Of a DNA stretch of 13,083 nt, positions 6,319 through 13,083 are shown piece after piece (position 1 is the stretch's first letter; each line of letters opens with the position of its first letter). A program made the position numbers and the translations under genes. The notes beneath the pieces were generated by a model. That model was not told the DNA's origin, made no database searches, and saw only the letters and a program-made list of their open reading frames with translations. This DNA is from an uncultured Veillonella sp. (GTDB lineage: Bacteria > Bacillota > Negativicutes > Veillonellales > Veillonellaceae): assembly GCF_937981445.1 (NCBI RefSeq), contig NZ_CALJON010000030.1:1-13083 (forward strand). Direction: 5' to 3'.

Positions 6319-6414
6319 CTCATCAAGAGTAGTGGAGGGAAAGGCCCTGTGAAGCTACAGCAACCATTCAAATGAAAAGGTGCTAAGTCCGACGGTTATT
6401 GCCGAAAGATGGGG
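6319..6414 (+). promoter_or_regulatory. SAM-I (S-box) riboswitch aptamer controlling metK
   Basis: The conserved S-box features are in order: the P1 5' strand CTCATC (6319-6324) followed by AAGAG, then GTGGAGGGA with its kink-turn bases, GGCCCTGTGAAGC, GCAACC, the P3 hairpin around CATTCAAATG, GGTGCTAA, TCC, a P4 hairpin CGGTTATTGCCG (6393-6404), and GAAAGATGGGG closing P1 (GATGGG, 6408-6413). Position directly before metK, the SAM synthetase, fits the class. SAM binding should stabilise P1 and release the downstream terminator arm, turning metK off when SAM is plentiful. The aptamer calls are from the known consensus; the pairings are visible in the sequence. Confidence 0.96.
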
Positions 6415-6418
6415 TTTT

Positions 6419-6448
6419 ATTCCTCATCGATTGATGAGGAATTTTTTT
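6419..6448 (+). terminator. Riboswitch expression platform: intrinsic terminator with competing antiterminator
   Basis: ATTCCTCATC (6419-6428) and GATGAGGAAT (6433-6442) form a perfect 10-bp stem with loop GATT, followed by T6442-T6448. The 5' arm CCTCATC (6422-6428) can instead pair with GATGGGG (6408-6414), which is the 3' strand of P1. P1 and the antiterminator therefore exclude each other: SAM-bound aptamer means terminator on, the standard OFF switch. Confidence 0.93.
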
Positions 6449-6450
6449 AT

Positions 6451-6455
6451 GGAGG
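6451..6455 (+). promoter_or_regulatory. Ribosome binding site that decides the metK start
   Basis: GGAGG directly follows the terminator T-run. The ATG at 6458 is only 2 bases away, too close; the ATG at 6467 is 11 bases away, slightly long but workable, and gives the family's N-terminus. Confidence 0.65.
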
Positions 6456-6466
6456 TAATGGATAAT

Positions 6467-7657
6467 ATGTCTGAAAAACATGTTTTTTTCACATCAGAAT
6501 CCGTAACAGAAGGTCATCCAGATAAAATTGCTGACCAAATTTCTGATGCAGTGCTTGATGCAATTTTAGCAAAAGACCCAACCGCTCATGTAGCTTGCGA
6601 AACATTAGTGACTACAGGTCAAGTTCACGTTGTTGGGGAAATTTCTACCAAATGCTATGTGGATATTCCACACATTGTACGTGATACTATTCGTGAAATC
6701 GGTTACACACGCGCAAAATACGGTTTTGACTGCGATACTTGCGGTGTCAATGTAGCAATTGACGAACAATCCTCCGATATTGCTATGGGCGTAGATGATG
6801 CCCTTGAAACTCGTGAAGGCGGCAATGATAAATTTGATAAAATTGGTGCTGGTGACCAAGGTATGATGTTTGGTTACGCAACTAATGAAACTGAAGAATA
6901 TATGCCAATGCCAATCGCATTAGCACATCGCTTATCTCGTCAGCTTACAAAAGTAAGAAAAGATGGTACTTTAGATTACCTTCGTCCAGATGGTAAAACG
7001 CAAGTAACTGTAGAATATGTTGATGGTGTGCCAAAGCGTATTGAAACAATTGTTATTTCTACACAACATGGTCCTGAAGTAACTCGCGAACAAATCGAAG
7101 CAGACCTTAAGAAATACGTAATTGAACCGGTTCTTCCAGAAGGCTTTGTAGATGAAAATACTAAATTCTTCATCAATCCAACTGGTCGATTTGTTATCGG
7201 TGGTCCACAAGGCGATGCAGGCTTAACAGGCCGTAAAATCATTGTAGATACTTATGGTGGTATGGCTCGTCATGGCGGCGGTGCTTTCTCTGGTAAGGAT
7301 CCTACAAAGGTTGACCGCAGTGCGGCTTATGCAGCGCGCTATGTAGCAAAAAACATTGTAGCCGCTGGCTTAGCTGATAAATGCGAAATCCAAATTGCCT
7401 ATGCCATCGGTGTAGCTACACCAGTATCTATTATGGTGGAAACATTTGGCACTAACAAAATCGCTGAAGAACGCATTATCGAACTTGTGAAGAAACATTT
7501 CGATCTTCGTCCTGCAGGCATTATTGAAATGCTTGATTTATTGCGCCCTATTTACCATCAAACTGCTGCGTATGGACATTTTGGTCGTACCGATGTGGAC
7601 CTTCCTTGGGAACACACTGATAAGGCAACAACACTTCGTTTAGAATCAGGTTTATAA
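6467..7657 (+). CDS. metK: S-adenosylmethionine synthetase
   Basis: MetK forms SAM from methionine and ATP, releasing phosphate and pyrophosphate; it acts as a cytoplasmic tetramer needing Mg and K ions. From the ATG at 6467 the product is 396 residues, close to the usual length. Motifs: SVTEGHPDKIADQISDA (12-28) with the active-site His17, the GAGDQG hexapeptide (127-132), GPQGDAGLTGRKIIVDTYGG (246-265) and the P-loop-like GGGAFSGKDPTKVDRS (270-285). The same frame is open upstream to an ATG at 6380, but that segment is riboswitch and terminator sequence and its peptide is unlike MetK, so it is excluded. The gene has its own promoter, SAM-I riboswitch and terminator, and sits as a separate unit between coaBC and priA, a place where B. 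subtilis has no metK. Confidence 0.98.
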   Translation: MSEKHVFFTSESVTEGHPDKIADQISDAVLDAILAKDPTAHVACETLVTTGQVHVVGEISTKCYVDIPHIVRDTIREIGYTRAKYGFDCDTCGVNVAIDEQSSDIAMGVDDALETREGGNDKFDKIGAGDQGMMFGYATNETEEYMPMPIALAHRLSRQLTKVRKDGTLDYLRPDGKTQVTVEYVDGVPKRIETIVISTQHGPEVTREQIEADLKKYVIEPVLPEGFVDENTKFFINPTGRFVIGGPQGDAGLTGRKIIVDTYGGMARHGGGAFSGKDPTKVDRSAAYAARYVAKNIVAAGLADKCEIQIAYAIGVATPVSIMVETFGTNKIAEERIIELVKKHFDLRPAGIIEMLDLLRPIYHQTAAYGHFGRTDVDLPWEHTDKATTLRLESGL

Positions 7658-7669
7658 TATAAGAAAGAT

Positions 7670-7709
7670 ACAGGATGTAGTAATTATTTACTATATCCTG
7701 TCTTTTTTT
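7670..7709 (+). terminator. Strong intrinsic terminator after metK
   Basis: ACAGGATGTAGTAA (7670-7683) pairs with TTACTATATCCTGT (7688-7701), 14 bp with one G-U, around the loop TTAT, followed by C and seven T (7703-7709). It separates metK from the priA operon. Confidence 0.93.
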
Positions 7710-7723
7710 ATACATCCCAAAAA

Positions 7724-7732
7724 TGATATAAT
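7724..7732 (+). promoter_or_regulatory. Extended -10 promoter for the priA-def-fmt-DUF116-rsmB operon
   Basis: TGATATAAT is a perfect TGN-TATAAT, 27 bases before the priA start codon. The -35 position at 17-base spacing (7704-7709) is TTTTTT, which is also the terminator T-run, so the extended -10 is probably what matters. Confidence 0.6.
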
Positions 7733-7759
7733 AAAGGGTAAAAGTAAGGAGGTAGACCA

Positions 7760-9940
7760 GTGCGTGTAGCAGAGATTATCATTAATCGACCAGCTAAAAA
7801 AATGAATACACCCTTTAGCTATATAGTGCCAGAATACTTAGGCCATATACCAGTTGGTTCCAGGGTTCTCGTGCCCTTAGGCTCTACTCGTGAAGAAGGT
7901 ATTATTATAGGCTACACTGAATTAGCGGAGATGCCAACCTATCGTTTGCGTCCCATTCAAGCCGTACTGGATACAACACCTTGGTTTACATCAGAGATGC
8001 TTGCAACGGCGAAAAAATTGAGTACCTATTATCTTTGCGCCTTATCAGAAGCATTGAGTTTATTTACTATTGATAAAAAGATTTTAAAAGGCTATGAACG
8101 TCCTAAGGAGCAATGGCTTATTGCGGAACCTTGGCTCAATCCGGAAACGGTGCCACCACGGCGTAAAAAACAACGTGAACTAGCTTTTTACTTACAAGAT
8201 GTACAGGCCGCATCAGTGGACCGCTTAAAAAAAGATGGTTTTTCTTTACCTGTAATTAAGCAGCTCATGGAATTTCCAGGCATTTCTGTAGAAGAGCGAT
8301 ATCGCCCCACTAAAACACTGTTTCAGTCCCAACGGATTGAGGATTTACCTTTAACAGAGGAGCAGGCGCAAGCCTATGCGCCTATTCATAAAGCACTTGA
8401 GGAGGCTCGTTTTGAGACCTTTCTCATGCATGGTGTAACCGGTAGTGGTAAGACGCAATTGTACATGAAAGCTACGAAGGAATGTGTGGAGCAAGATAAA
8501 ATAGCCATTATTTTAGTACCTGAAATTATGCTCACCAATCAAATTGTTACACGCTTTGTCGAAGCCTTTGGCGATGAAGTGGTGGTCTTTCACAGTAAGC
8601 TGACTTTAAGTCAACGTTATAATAATTGGGAGCGCTTGCGCCGTAAAGATAGCCATATAATTATTGGAGCTCGGTCTGCTATCTTTGCACCAACCGACAA
8701 TATAGGGCTCATTGTAGTGGATGAAGAACATGATAATTCATATAAACAAGAGGATATGGTGCGCTATCATGCTAAGGAAGTGGCGTTATGGCGTGCGCAA
8801 GCACATAATTGTCCCCTCATTTTAGGGTCTGCTACGCCAGCTGTTACATCCTATTATAAAGCCTTAGAGGGTGCTTATAGTTTAGTAGAACTACCGCATC
8901 GTATATTTCATCAACCACTTCCCAAAGTTCAGATTGTAGATATGAAGGAAGAGCTTATATATGGTAATTACTCGGTTTTTTCCAGCGCCTTATTTGAGCT
9001 CATTAAAACGACGTTAGAACAAAGCGAGCAAATGATCATTCTCTTGAACCGTCGTGGCTATAGCACATTCATTATGTGTCGCGACTGTGGTGAACCTATC
9101 AAATGTCCTCATTGTGATATTGCTATGGTATATCACCAAGCAGGTGAAGAATTGCGCTGCCACTATTGTGAGCATCATGAAGAAGTTCCTACTATATGCC
9201 CTCATTGCAAAAGCAAAAAAATTAAATTTTTCGGCTCTGGCACACAGAAAGTAGAAGAGGAATTGCGTCGCAATTTTCCTAAAGCCCGTATTGCTCGATT
9301 GGATCAAGATATAACAGCAAAAAAAGGACAGGGTGAAGAAGTATTAACTCGCTTTGCTGCTGGTGAATACGATATACTATTGGGCACTCAAATGGTGGCT
9401 AAAGGGCATGACTTCAAAGGTGTTACTGCGGTAGGTGTACTAACGGCTGATTCTATATTGAATATTCCCTTATATAGTGCGTCAGAACGAACTTTCGACT
9501 TGCTCACCCAGGTGGCTGGTCGGGCCGGTCGCGCCACAGGCAAAGGACGAGTTGTAATTCAGACCTACAATCCCTTACATTATGCTATAATAAAGAGTAA
9601 GAATCATGATTATGTAGGATTTTATAAAGAGGAAATTGAAGCGCGCCAAGCCTTACAATATCCTCCCTTTGGTCATATGATTCATTTGCGCATTCAACAT
9701 GAAAACTATCAGAAAGGCTTACTCATTGCCAATAAGATTGCCCAAGAGCTTCAAGCTTTTGAAGTAGACGATATGGTAGAAGTGTTGGGCCCTTATGATG
9801 AGGGCATTCGAAAAGTGCGCGATTTATATCGCATTTCTATTATGATTCGCGGTACAGAATTAAAAGATATTAAAGAACATATATATAATTCTTGGATTTT
9901 TAGTCAAGAAGGACTACATATTGATGTAGATCCTGTTTAG
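7760..9940 (+). CDS. priA: Primosomal protein N', replication restart helicase PriA
   Basis: PriA is a 3'-to-5' DNA helicase that recognises stalled or repaired forks and starts reloading of the replicative helicase. At 726 residues it is close to E. coli PriA. The N-terminal 3'BD region opens MRVAEIIINRPAKKMNTPFS. Helicase motifs: Walker A GVTGSGKT (225-232), VPEIMLT (253-259), the DEEH box (321-324), GSATP (356-360), GTQMVAKGHDF (542-552) and QVAGRAGRATGKG (584-596). Eight cysteines at 440, 443, 449, 452, 467, 470, 480 and 483 form the two-zinc insertion, and all are present. The GTG start is chosen because AAGGAGG (7746-7752) lies 7 bases upstream and the product begins as family members do. 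It leads the operon; its stop codon TAG overlaps the def SD. Confidence 0.97.
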   Translation: MRVAEIIINRPAKKMNTPFSYIVPEYLGHIPVGSRVLVPLGSTREEGIIIGYTELAEMPTYRLRPIQAVLDTTPWFTSEMLATAKKLSTYYLCALSEALSLFTIDKKILKGYERPKEQWLIAEPWLNPETVPPRRKKQRELAFYLQDVQAASVDRLKKDGFSLPVIKQLMEFPGISVEERYRPTKTLFQSQRIEDLPLTEEQAQAYAPIHKALEEARFETFLMHGVTGSGKTQLYMKATKECVEQDKIAIILVPEIMLTNQIVTRFVEAFGDEVVVFHSKLTLSQRYNNWERLRRKDSHIIIGARSAIFAPTDNIGLIVVDEEHDNSYKQEDMVRYHAKEVALWRAQAHNCPLILGSATPAVTSYYKALEGAYSLVELPHRIFHQPLPKVQIVDMKEELIYGNYSVFSSALFELIKTTLEQSEQMIILLNRRGYSTFIMCRDCGEPIKCPHCDIAMVYHQAGEELRCHYCEHHEEVPTICPHCKSKKIKFFGSGTQKVEEELRRNFPKARIARLDQDITAKKGQGEEVLTRFAAGEYDILLGTQMVAKGHDFKGVTAVGVLTADSILNIPLYSASERTFDLLTQVAGRAGRATGKGRVVIQTYNPLHYAIIKSKNHDYVGFYKEEIEARQALQYPPFGHMIHLRIQHENYQKGLLIANKIAQELQAFEVDDMVEVLGPYDEGIRKVRDLYRISIMIRGTELKDIKEHIYNSWIFSQEGLHIDVDPV

Positions 9941-9948
9941 GAGGTTTC

Positions 9949-10485
9949 ATGGCTGTTTTAGATGTTATAAAAGTGGGTGCTCCTGTACTTAAACAAGTAG
10001 CGGAGCCAGTAGAATTTGTAAATAAGAAAATTCGACAATTATTAGATGATATGGCTGTTACTATGTATACATCCGATGGTGTAGGTTTAGCAGCGCCGCA
10101 AGTTAATGTGTCAAAACGCATTATCGTAGTAGATGATGGGGAAGGTCTTCGCGAGTTTATCAACCCTGTTATTACCAAGGGGGAAGGTTGCCAATTGGGG
10201 CTTGAAGGCTGTTTAAGTGTGCCCGGATATTTTGGTGATGTAAAACGTTATCAAACAATCGAAGTTCAATTTATTGATCGCAATAATAAAAAGAAAAAAA
10301 TTAAAGCGTCTGGTTTCTTAGCCCGCATTATTCAACATGAAATTGATCACTTAGATGGTATTTTATTCATTGAAAAAGTGGAAACGGCATACGAAGCAAA
10401 AAAAGAAGAAAAGAACCAATTAGAAGAAATGGAACAAGCGGTAGCCGAAGTGGCTAAAGCCGAATCTACTAATATTGGTATATAG
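9949..10485 (+). CDS. def: Peptide deformylase
   Basis: Def is a metal (Fe or Zn) hydrolase that removes the formyl group from the N-terminal methionine of nascent proteins at the ribosome exit. All three family motifs are intact: GVGLAAPQ (44-51), EGCLS (86-90) with metal ligand Cys88, and QHEIDHLDG (129-137) with ligands His130 and His134 and catalytic Glu131. The product has 178 residues. The last 30, rich in Lys, Glu and Gln, form a likely charged helix; in E. coli the C-terminal helix of Def contacts the ribosome, so a similar role is plausible. AGGAGG (9939-9944) is 4 bases from the ATG and overlaps the priA stop. It precedes fmt, the enzyme that adds the formyl group. Confidence 0.97.
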   Translation: MAVLDVIKVGAPVLKQVAEPVEFVNKKIRQLLDDMAVTMYTSDGVGLAAPQVNVSKRIIVVDDGEGLREFINPVITKGEGCQLGLEGCLSVPGYFGDVKRYQTIEVQFIDRNNKKKKIKASGFLARIIQHEIDHLDGILFIEKVETAYEAKKEEKNQLEEMEQAVAEVAKAESTNIGI

Positions 10486-10493
10486 GAGGACAT

Positions 10494-11441
10494 ATGAAGT
10501 CATTGCGTATCGTTTTTATGGGAACACCTGATTTCGCAGTTCCTACCTTACAGGCTTTATTAGATGGACCTCATACTGTTGTAGGTGTTTTTTGTCAGCC
10601 AGATAAACAAAAAGGACGGGGACAGAAAATTCAAATGTGTCCTGTTAAAGAAGTGGCTCTTGCTCATCATATTGATGTTTTTCAACCAGTTACATTACGA
10701 GATGAGGCGGCACAAGCTCTCATTGAAGAATTGCACCCTGATTTAGTTGTGGTCGTTGCTTATGGTAAAATTTTGCCACCTTGGCTTATTGCCTATCCGC
10801 GGTATGGTTGTATGAATGTACATGCCTCATTATTACCTAAGTACCGTGGGGCAGCGCCTATTCAATTTGCCGTATTAAATGGTGATACCGAAACAGGTGT
10901 TACTATTATGCAAATGGATGATGGTCTAGATACGGGAGCTATGCTCGAAGTAACTAAAACACCGATTGAGCCATTAGAGACAAGTGGACAGTTGTTTGAT
11001 CGATTAGCGCTCTTAGGCGGCCACCGCATCAATGCAGTTATTGAAGGCGTAGTAAATGGCTCTATTACACCCACTCCTCAAAATGATGAAGACGCCACTT
11101 ATACAACTAAGATCACTAAAGATATGGGACGTATTGATTGGAACCTAGATGCAAAAACATTAAGCAATAAGACGAGAGGTCTTAATCCAGCACCAGGCTG
11201 TTATACCTATATTAATGGAAAGCGCCTTAAAATTTGGCTCGCTCGTCCTTATGAAGGCGCCTTAAGTACTACGGGCGATATTGGTACGGTAGTAGCTGTG
11301 TTAGATACTAGTTTTGTAGTACGTACAGGTGAGGGTGCATTAGAAATTTTAGAGGTGCAACCAGAAAATAAAAAACGCATGTTAGCTGGAGATTTTTGTC
11401 GTGGACATCAAGTAAAGGTAGGGCTTTCATTTAATGAATAA
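10494..11441 (+). CDS. fmt: Methionyl-tRNA formyltransferase
   Basis: Fmt transfers a formyl group from 10-formyl-tetrahydrofolate to initiator Met-tRNA. It has 315 residues, the usual size. The N-terminal Rossmann domain starts LRIVFMGTPDFAVPTL (4-19). The catalytic triad is visible as Asn108 and His110 in CMNVHASLLPKYRG and Asp146 in DDGLDTG, lining up with E. coli N106, H108 and D144. SLLPKYRG (112-119) is the folate-enzyme signature. The C-terminal tRNA-binding OB domain covers about 205-315. The SD AGGAGG (10484-10489) lies 4 bases from the ATG and overlaps the def stop. Its own end overlaps the DUF116 start by 8 bases. Confidence 0.97.
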   Translation: MKSLRIVFMGTPDFAVPTLQALLDGPHTVVGVFCQPDKQKGRGQKIQMCPVKEVALAHHIDVFQPVTLRDEAAQALIEELHPDLVVVVAYGKILPPWLIAYPRYGCMNVHASLLPKYRGAAPIQFAVLNGDTETGVTIMQMDDGLDTGAMLEVTKTPIEPLETSGQLFDRLALLGGHRINAVIEGVVNGSITPTPQNDEDATYTTKITKDMGRIDWNLDAKTLSNKTRGLNPAPGCYTYINGKRLKIWLARPYEGALSTTGDIGTVVAVLDTSFVVRTGEGALEILEVQPENKKRMLAGDFCRGHQVKVGLSFNE

Positions 11442-12192
11442 GCTAGGAAAATATCCTCTATACTTTAAATTAACAGGACTGGTTTTTGCTGTAATCACTG
11501 TATTAGCCATCTTACTCGGTTATTTATTATGGCCTGGTTTATTGCGCTTTGGTCTATCCATAGCGTACTTAGGCGAAGTGGCATTAGCTTTGTTTCCACT
11601 GCTTTGCTGGTTTATGTGGGGGCTCATGCTTTTTGCTACATCGAAACATGTAAAAGTGCATTTTATTCTTTTACGCCTAAGTAATCGCTGGTTGTATAGC
11701 TTTTTTCCCTTAGTTTTATTAGTAGGTCGCCTCTTTGGAATTAGTAAAGAGCGCGTGAGTCAAGCATTAATCGATTTAATTAACTATCTAGTAGAATTAA
11801 AACTTTATAAAGTACCGGCCGATCGCGTGCTCTTATTGACACCTCACTGTTTACAACAAAGTGATTGTGTTCACAAAGTAACTACTGATGTGCATAATTG
11901 TAAGCGCTGTGGACGTTGTCAAGTGGGCACTTTGCTTGATATTGCTGATACCTATGGCTGCCATTTTCTAGTAGTGACCGGCGGTACCTTAGCACGTCTT
12001 ATGATAAAAAAAGTAAAGCCAAAAGCCATTGTAGCTATTGCTTGCGAACGGGACTTAGTGAGTGGTATGAATGATGTATTTCCCATTCCCGTTATTGGTG
12101 TATTAAACGAACGACCTTGCGGTCCCTGCTGCAATACAAGAGTTGATACGGATCGAATTAAAGAAGCTGTGGAGAAGTTAATTAATGGATAA
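11434..12192 (+). CDS. DUF116 membrane protein with cysteine-rich C-terminal domain
   Basis: The function is unknown. Of 252 residues, the first 105 hold about three hydrophobic segments (roughly 12-33, 43-68, 84-102), and the rest is the soluble DUF116 domain. That domain carries TPHCLQ (136-141), Cys145, a CxxCxxC cluster (Cys156, 159, 162 in NCKRCGRCQVG), VTGGTLAR (181-188), AIACERDL (201-208, Cys204), and NERPCGPCCNTRVDTD (225-240, Cys229, 232, 233). The density of conserved-looking cysteines suggests a metal or Fe-S site; this is inference. The ATG at 11434 lies inside fmt, overlapping by 8 bases with only a weak SD (TAGGG, 11419-11423), so translation probably depends on fmt. It overlaps rsmB by 8 bases in the same way. 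The family often sits between fmt and rsmB in anaerobic Firmicutes, hinting at a link with translation or with SAM- or folate-dependent chemistry. Confidence 0.85.
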   Translation: MNKLGKYPLYFKLTGLVFAVITVLAILLGYLLWPGLLRFGLSIAYLGEVALALFPLLCWFMWGLMLFATSKHVKVHFILLRLSNRWLYSFFPLVLLVGRLFGISKERVSQALIDLINYLVELKLYKVPADRVLLLTPHCLQQSDCVHKVTTDVHNCKRCGRCQVGTLLDIADTYGCHFLVVTGGTLARLMIKKVKPKAIVAIACERDLVSGMNDVFPIPVIGVLNERPCGPCCNTRVDTDRIKEAVEKLING

Positions 12193-13083
12193 TAAGGAAC
12201 ACCTATCAAAGAGTCACAAACCTAAATCAAATATAAAAAATAAAACTAATGGTAAGACTCATGGTTCAAAACAACAAAATAAGACAAAGCCAACCCATGG
12301 TGTTACCAATGGCAACAGTACATCTAATACAAAGCCTAATGTGCGTCGTCTTGCCGTACAAGCTTTAGTAGAAATTGAACGCAATAAAGCCTATGCCAAT
12401 CTTGTACTGCAACAATATATCAGCCAAAATACATTGTCTGATGTGGACCGTCGTTTTTTAACAGAACTTGTATATGGCGTAGTGCGCCGTAAGAACTATT
12501 TAGACGCCATTATTGTTGCCTTAACAAAGCGGCCATTAAAGAAGTTATCCCCTTTAGGACATCAGATTTTACGCCTAGGCTTATATCAGATTATTTATTT
12601 AGATAAAGTGCCAGAAAGTGCAGCAGTCAATGAGTCTGTTAAGTTGGCAAAGAAAATGACACGCGGACTTGAAGGATTTATAAATGGAGTACTACGCAAT
12701 TATTTGCGCAATTCTGAGGCCTATACGATTGATGAGCTTGCTCAATCAGAAACAGAACGTTTGGCTTTCATTTACAATCAACCTACTTGGCTATTAGAGC
12801 GTTGGCTTGCTGAGTATGGAGAAGAGCAAACCTTAGGTCTCGCTCAATGGTTTAATATGTCGCCGCGCTTAACGGCTCGCGTAAATATGCTAAAAACATC
12901 GGTAGAAGCTGTAGTGGACGATATGAAGCGTCATAATTGGGTTGTGGAAGTGAGTGACAAATTAGATTCTGCTATTTATATTGATCGTCATATGGGACCT
13001 ATTGATGAATCGACTTGGTTCAAAGAAGGACTTATTACCTTTGCTGATTTGGCGTCTATGATGGTAGCCTATGTAATAGCTCC
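12185..13083 (+). CDS. rsmB: 16S rRNA (cytosine-967 C5)-methyltransferase RsmB, 3'-truncated by the window edge
   Basis: RsmB (Sun, YloM) methylates C967 of 16S rRNA using SAM. The frame is open from the ATG at 12185 to the window end, 299 codons of a family usually near 440, and the SAM-binding motif and catalytic cysteines lie beyond the edge. The NusB-like RNA-binding domain starts near residue 53 (VRRLAVQALVEIE) and contains DRRFLTELVYGVVRR and ILRLGLYQIIYLDKVPESAA, then AVNESVKLAK and GFINGVLRNYLR. The sequence ends in GLITFADLASMMVA, the block before motif I. Residues 1-52 are a Lys/Asn/Thr/His-rich, low-complexity extension unlike the domain. The ATG overlaps DUF116 by 8 bases with GGAG (12171-12174) 10 bases before it. 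The alternative GTG at 12341, which would remove the extension, has no visible SD. Confidence 0.93.
   Translation, partial: MDNKEHLSKSHKPKSNIKNKTNGKTHGSKQQNKTKPTHGVTNGNSTSNTKPNVRRLAVQALVEIERNKAYANLVLQQYISQNTLSDVDRRFLTELVYGVVRRKNYLDAIIVALTKRPLKKLSPLGHQILRLGLYQIIYLDKVPESAAVNESVKLAKKMTRGLEGFINGVLRNYLRNSEAYTIDELAQSETERLAFIYNQPTWLLERWLAEYGEEQTLGLAQWFNMSPRLTARVNMLKTSVEAVVDDMKRHNWVVEVSDKLDSAIYIDRHMGPIDESTWFKEGLITFADLASMMVAYVIA

Noticed and set aside
6605..7242. Three open frames on the - strand inside metK
   Set aside because: All are antisense to strongly conserved metK sequence with no SD or recognisable domain; they reflect metK codon bias.
9014..9307. Open frames on both strands over the priA zinc-binding region
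   Set aside because: The priA frame holds eight zinc cysteines and helicase motifs; the alternative frames give no recognisable protein.
9900..10178. Open frame on the - strand across the priA-def junction
   Set aside because: It is antisense to two certain genes and covers their SD and start, with no independent signals.
10862..11074. Open frame on the - strand inside fmt
   Set aside because: It is antisense to the conserved Fmt catalytic domain, short and without an SD.
11952..12209. Open frame on the - strand over the DUF116-rsmB junction
   Set aside because: It is antisense to the conserved DUF116 cysteine region and the rsmB start; no SD.

Overview
The window is 13 kb of AT-rich, densely packed core chromosome from a low-GC member of the Bacillota. 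Gene order and protein sequences point to the Negativicutes, most probably Veillonella; this assignment is from memory of the family, not from a search. The backbone yicC-remA-gmk-rpoZ-coaBC-(metK)-priA-def-fmt-(DUF116)-rsmB matches the Bacillus subtilis yloC-remA-gmk-rpoZ-coaBC-priA-def-fmt-rsmB run, with rqcH/yloA beside yicC in both. No phage, insertion sequence, CRISPR, tRNA or rRNA was found, and no gene-free stretch exceeds about 210 bases.

Layout. Positions 1-932 (+): the 3' part of coaD, then a small coiled-coil protein of unknown function. Positions 933-1080: a convergent intergenic region with a long imperfect hairpin serving as a probable bidirectional terminator. Positions 1081-2817 (-): an NFACT/RqcH ribosome quality control protein. 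Positions 2818-2947: a divergent promoter region with two back-to-back extended -10 elements. Positions 2948-6260 (+): yicC, remA, gmk, rpoZ, coaBC. Positions 6246-7709: a self-contained metK unit with its own promoter, a palindrome at the predicted transcription start, a SAM-I riboswitch with readable antiterminator and terminator, the gene, and a strong terminator. Positions 7724-13083 (+): a second operon, priA, def, fmt, a DUF116 membrane protein, and rsmB, which is cut by the window end. The last three genes overlap by 8 bases each.

How the genes work together. CoaBC makes 4'-phosphopantetheine and CoaD adenylylates it, so two consecutive steps of CoA synthesis lie here. Gmk and RpoZ link guanine nucleotide supply to RNA polymerase. 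MetK makes SAM, which represses its own transcript through the riboswitch and is the methyl donor for RsmB. Fmt formylates initiator Met-tRNA and Def removes the formyl group from new proteins. RqcH tags stalled nascent chains, and PriA restarts replication forks.

The window is mostly ordinary housekeeping DNA and I found no convincing new system. The points most worth a second look are the DUF116 membrane/cysteine protein translationally coupled between fmt and rsmB, the coiled-coil gene after coaD, RemA in this lineage, the basic N-terminal extension of RsmB, and the dyad at the metK transcription start.
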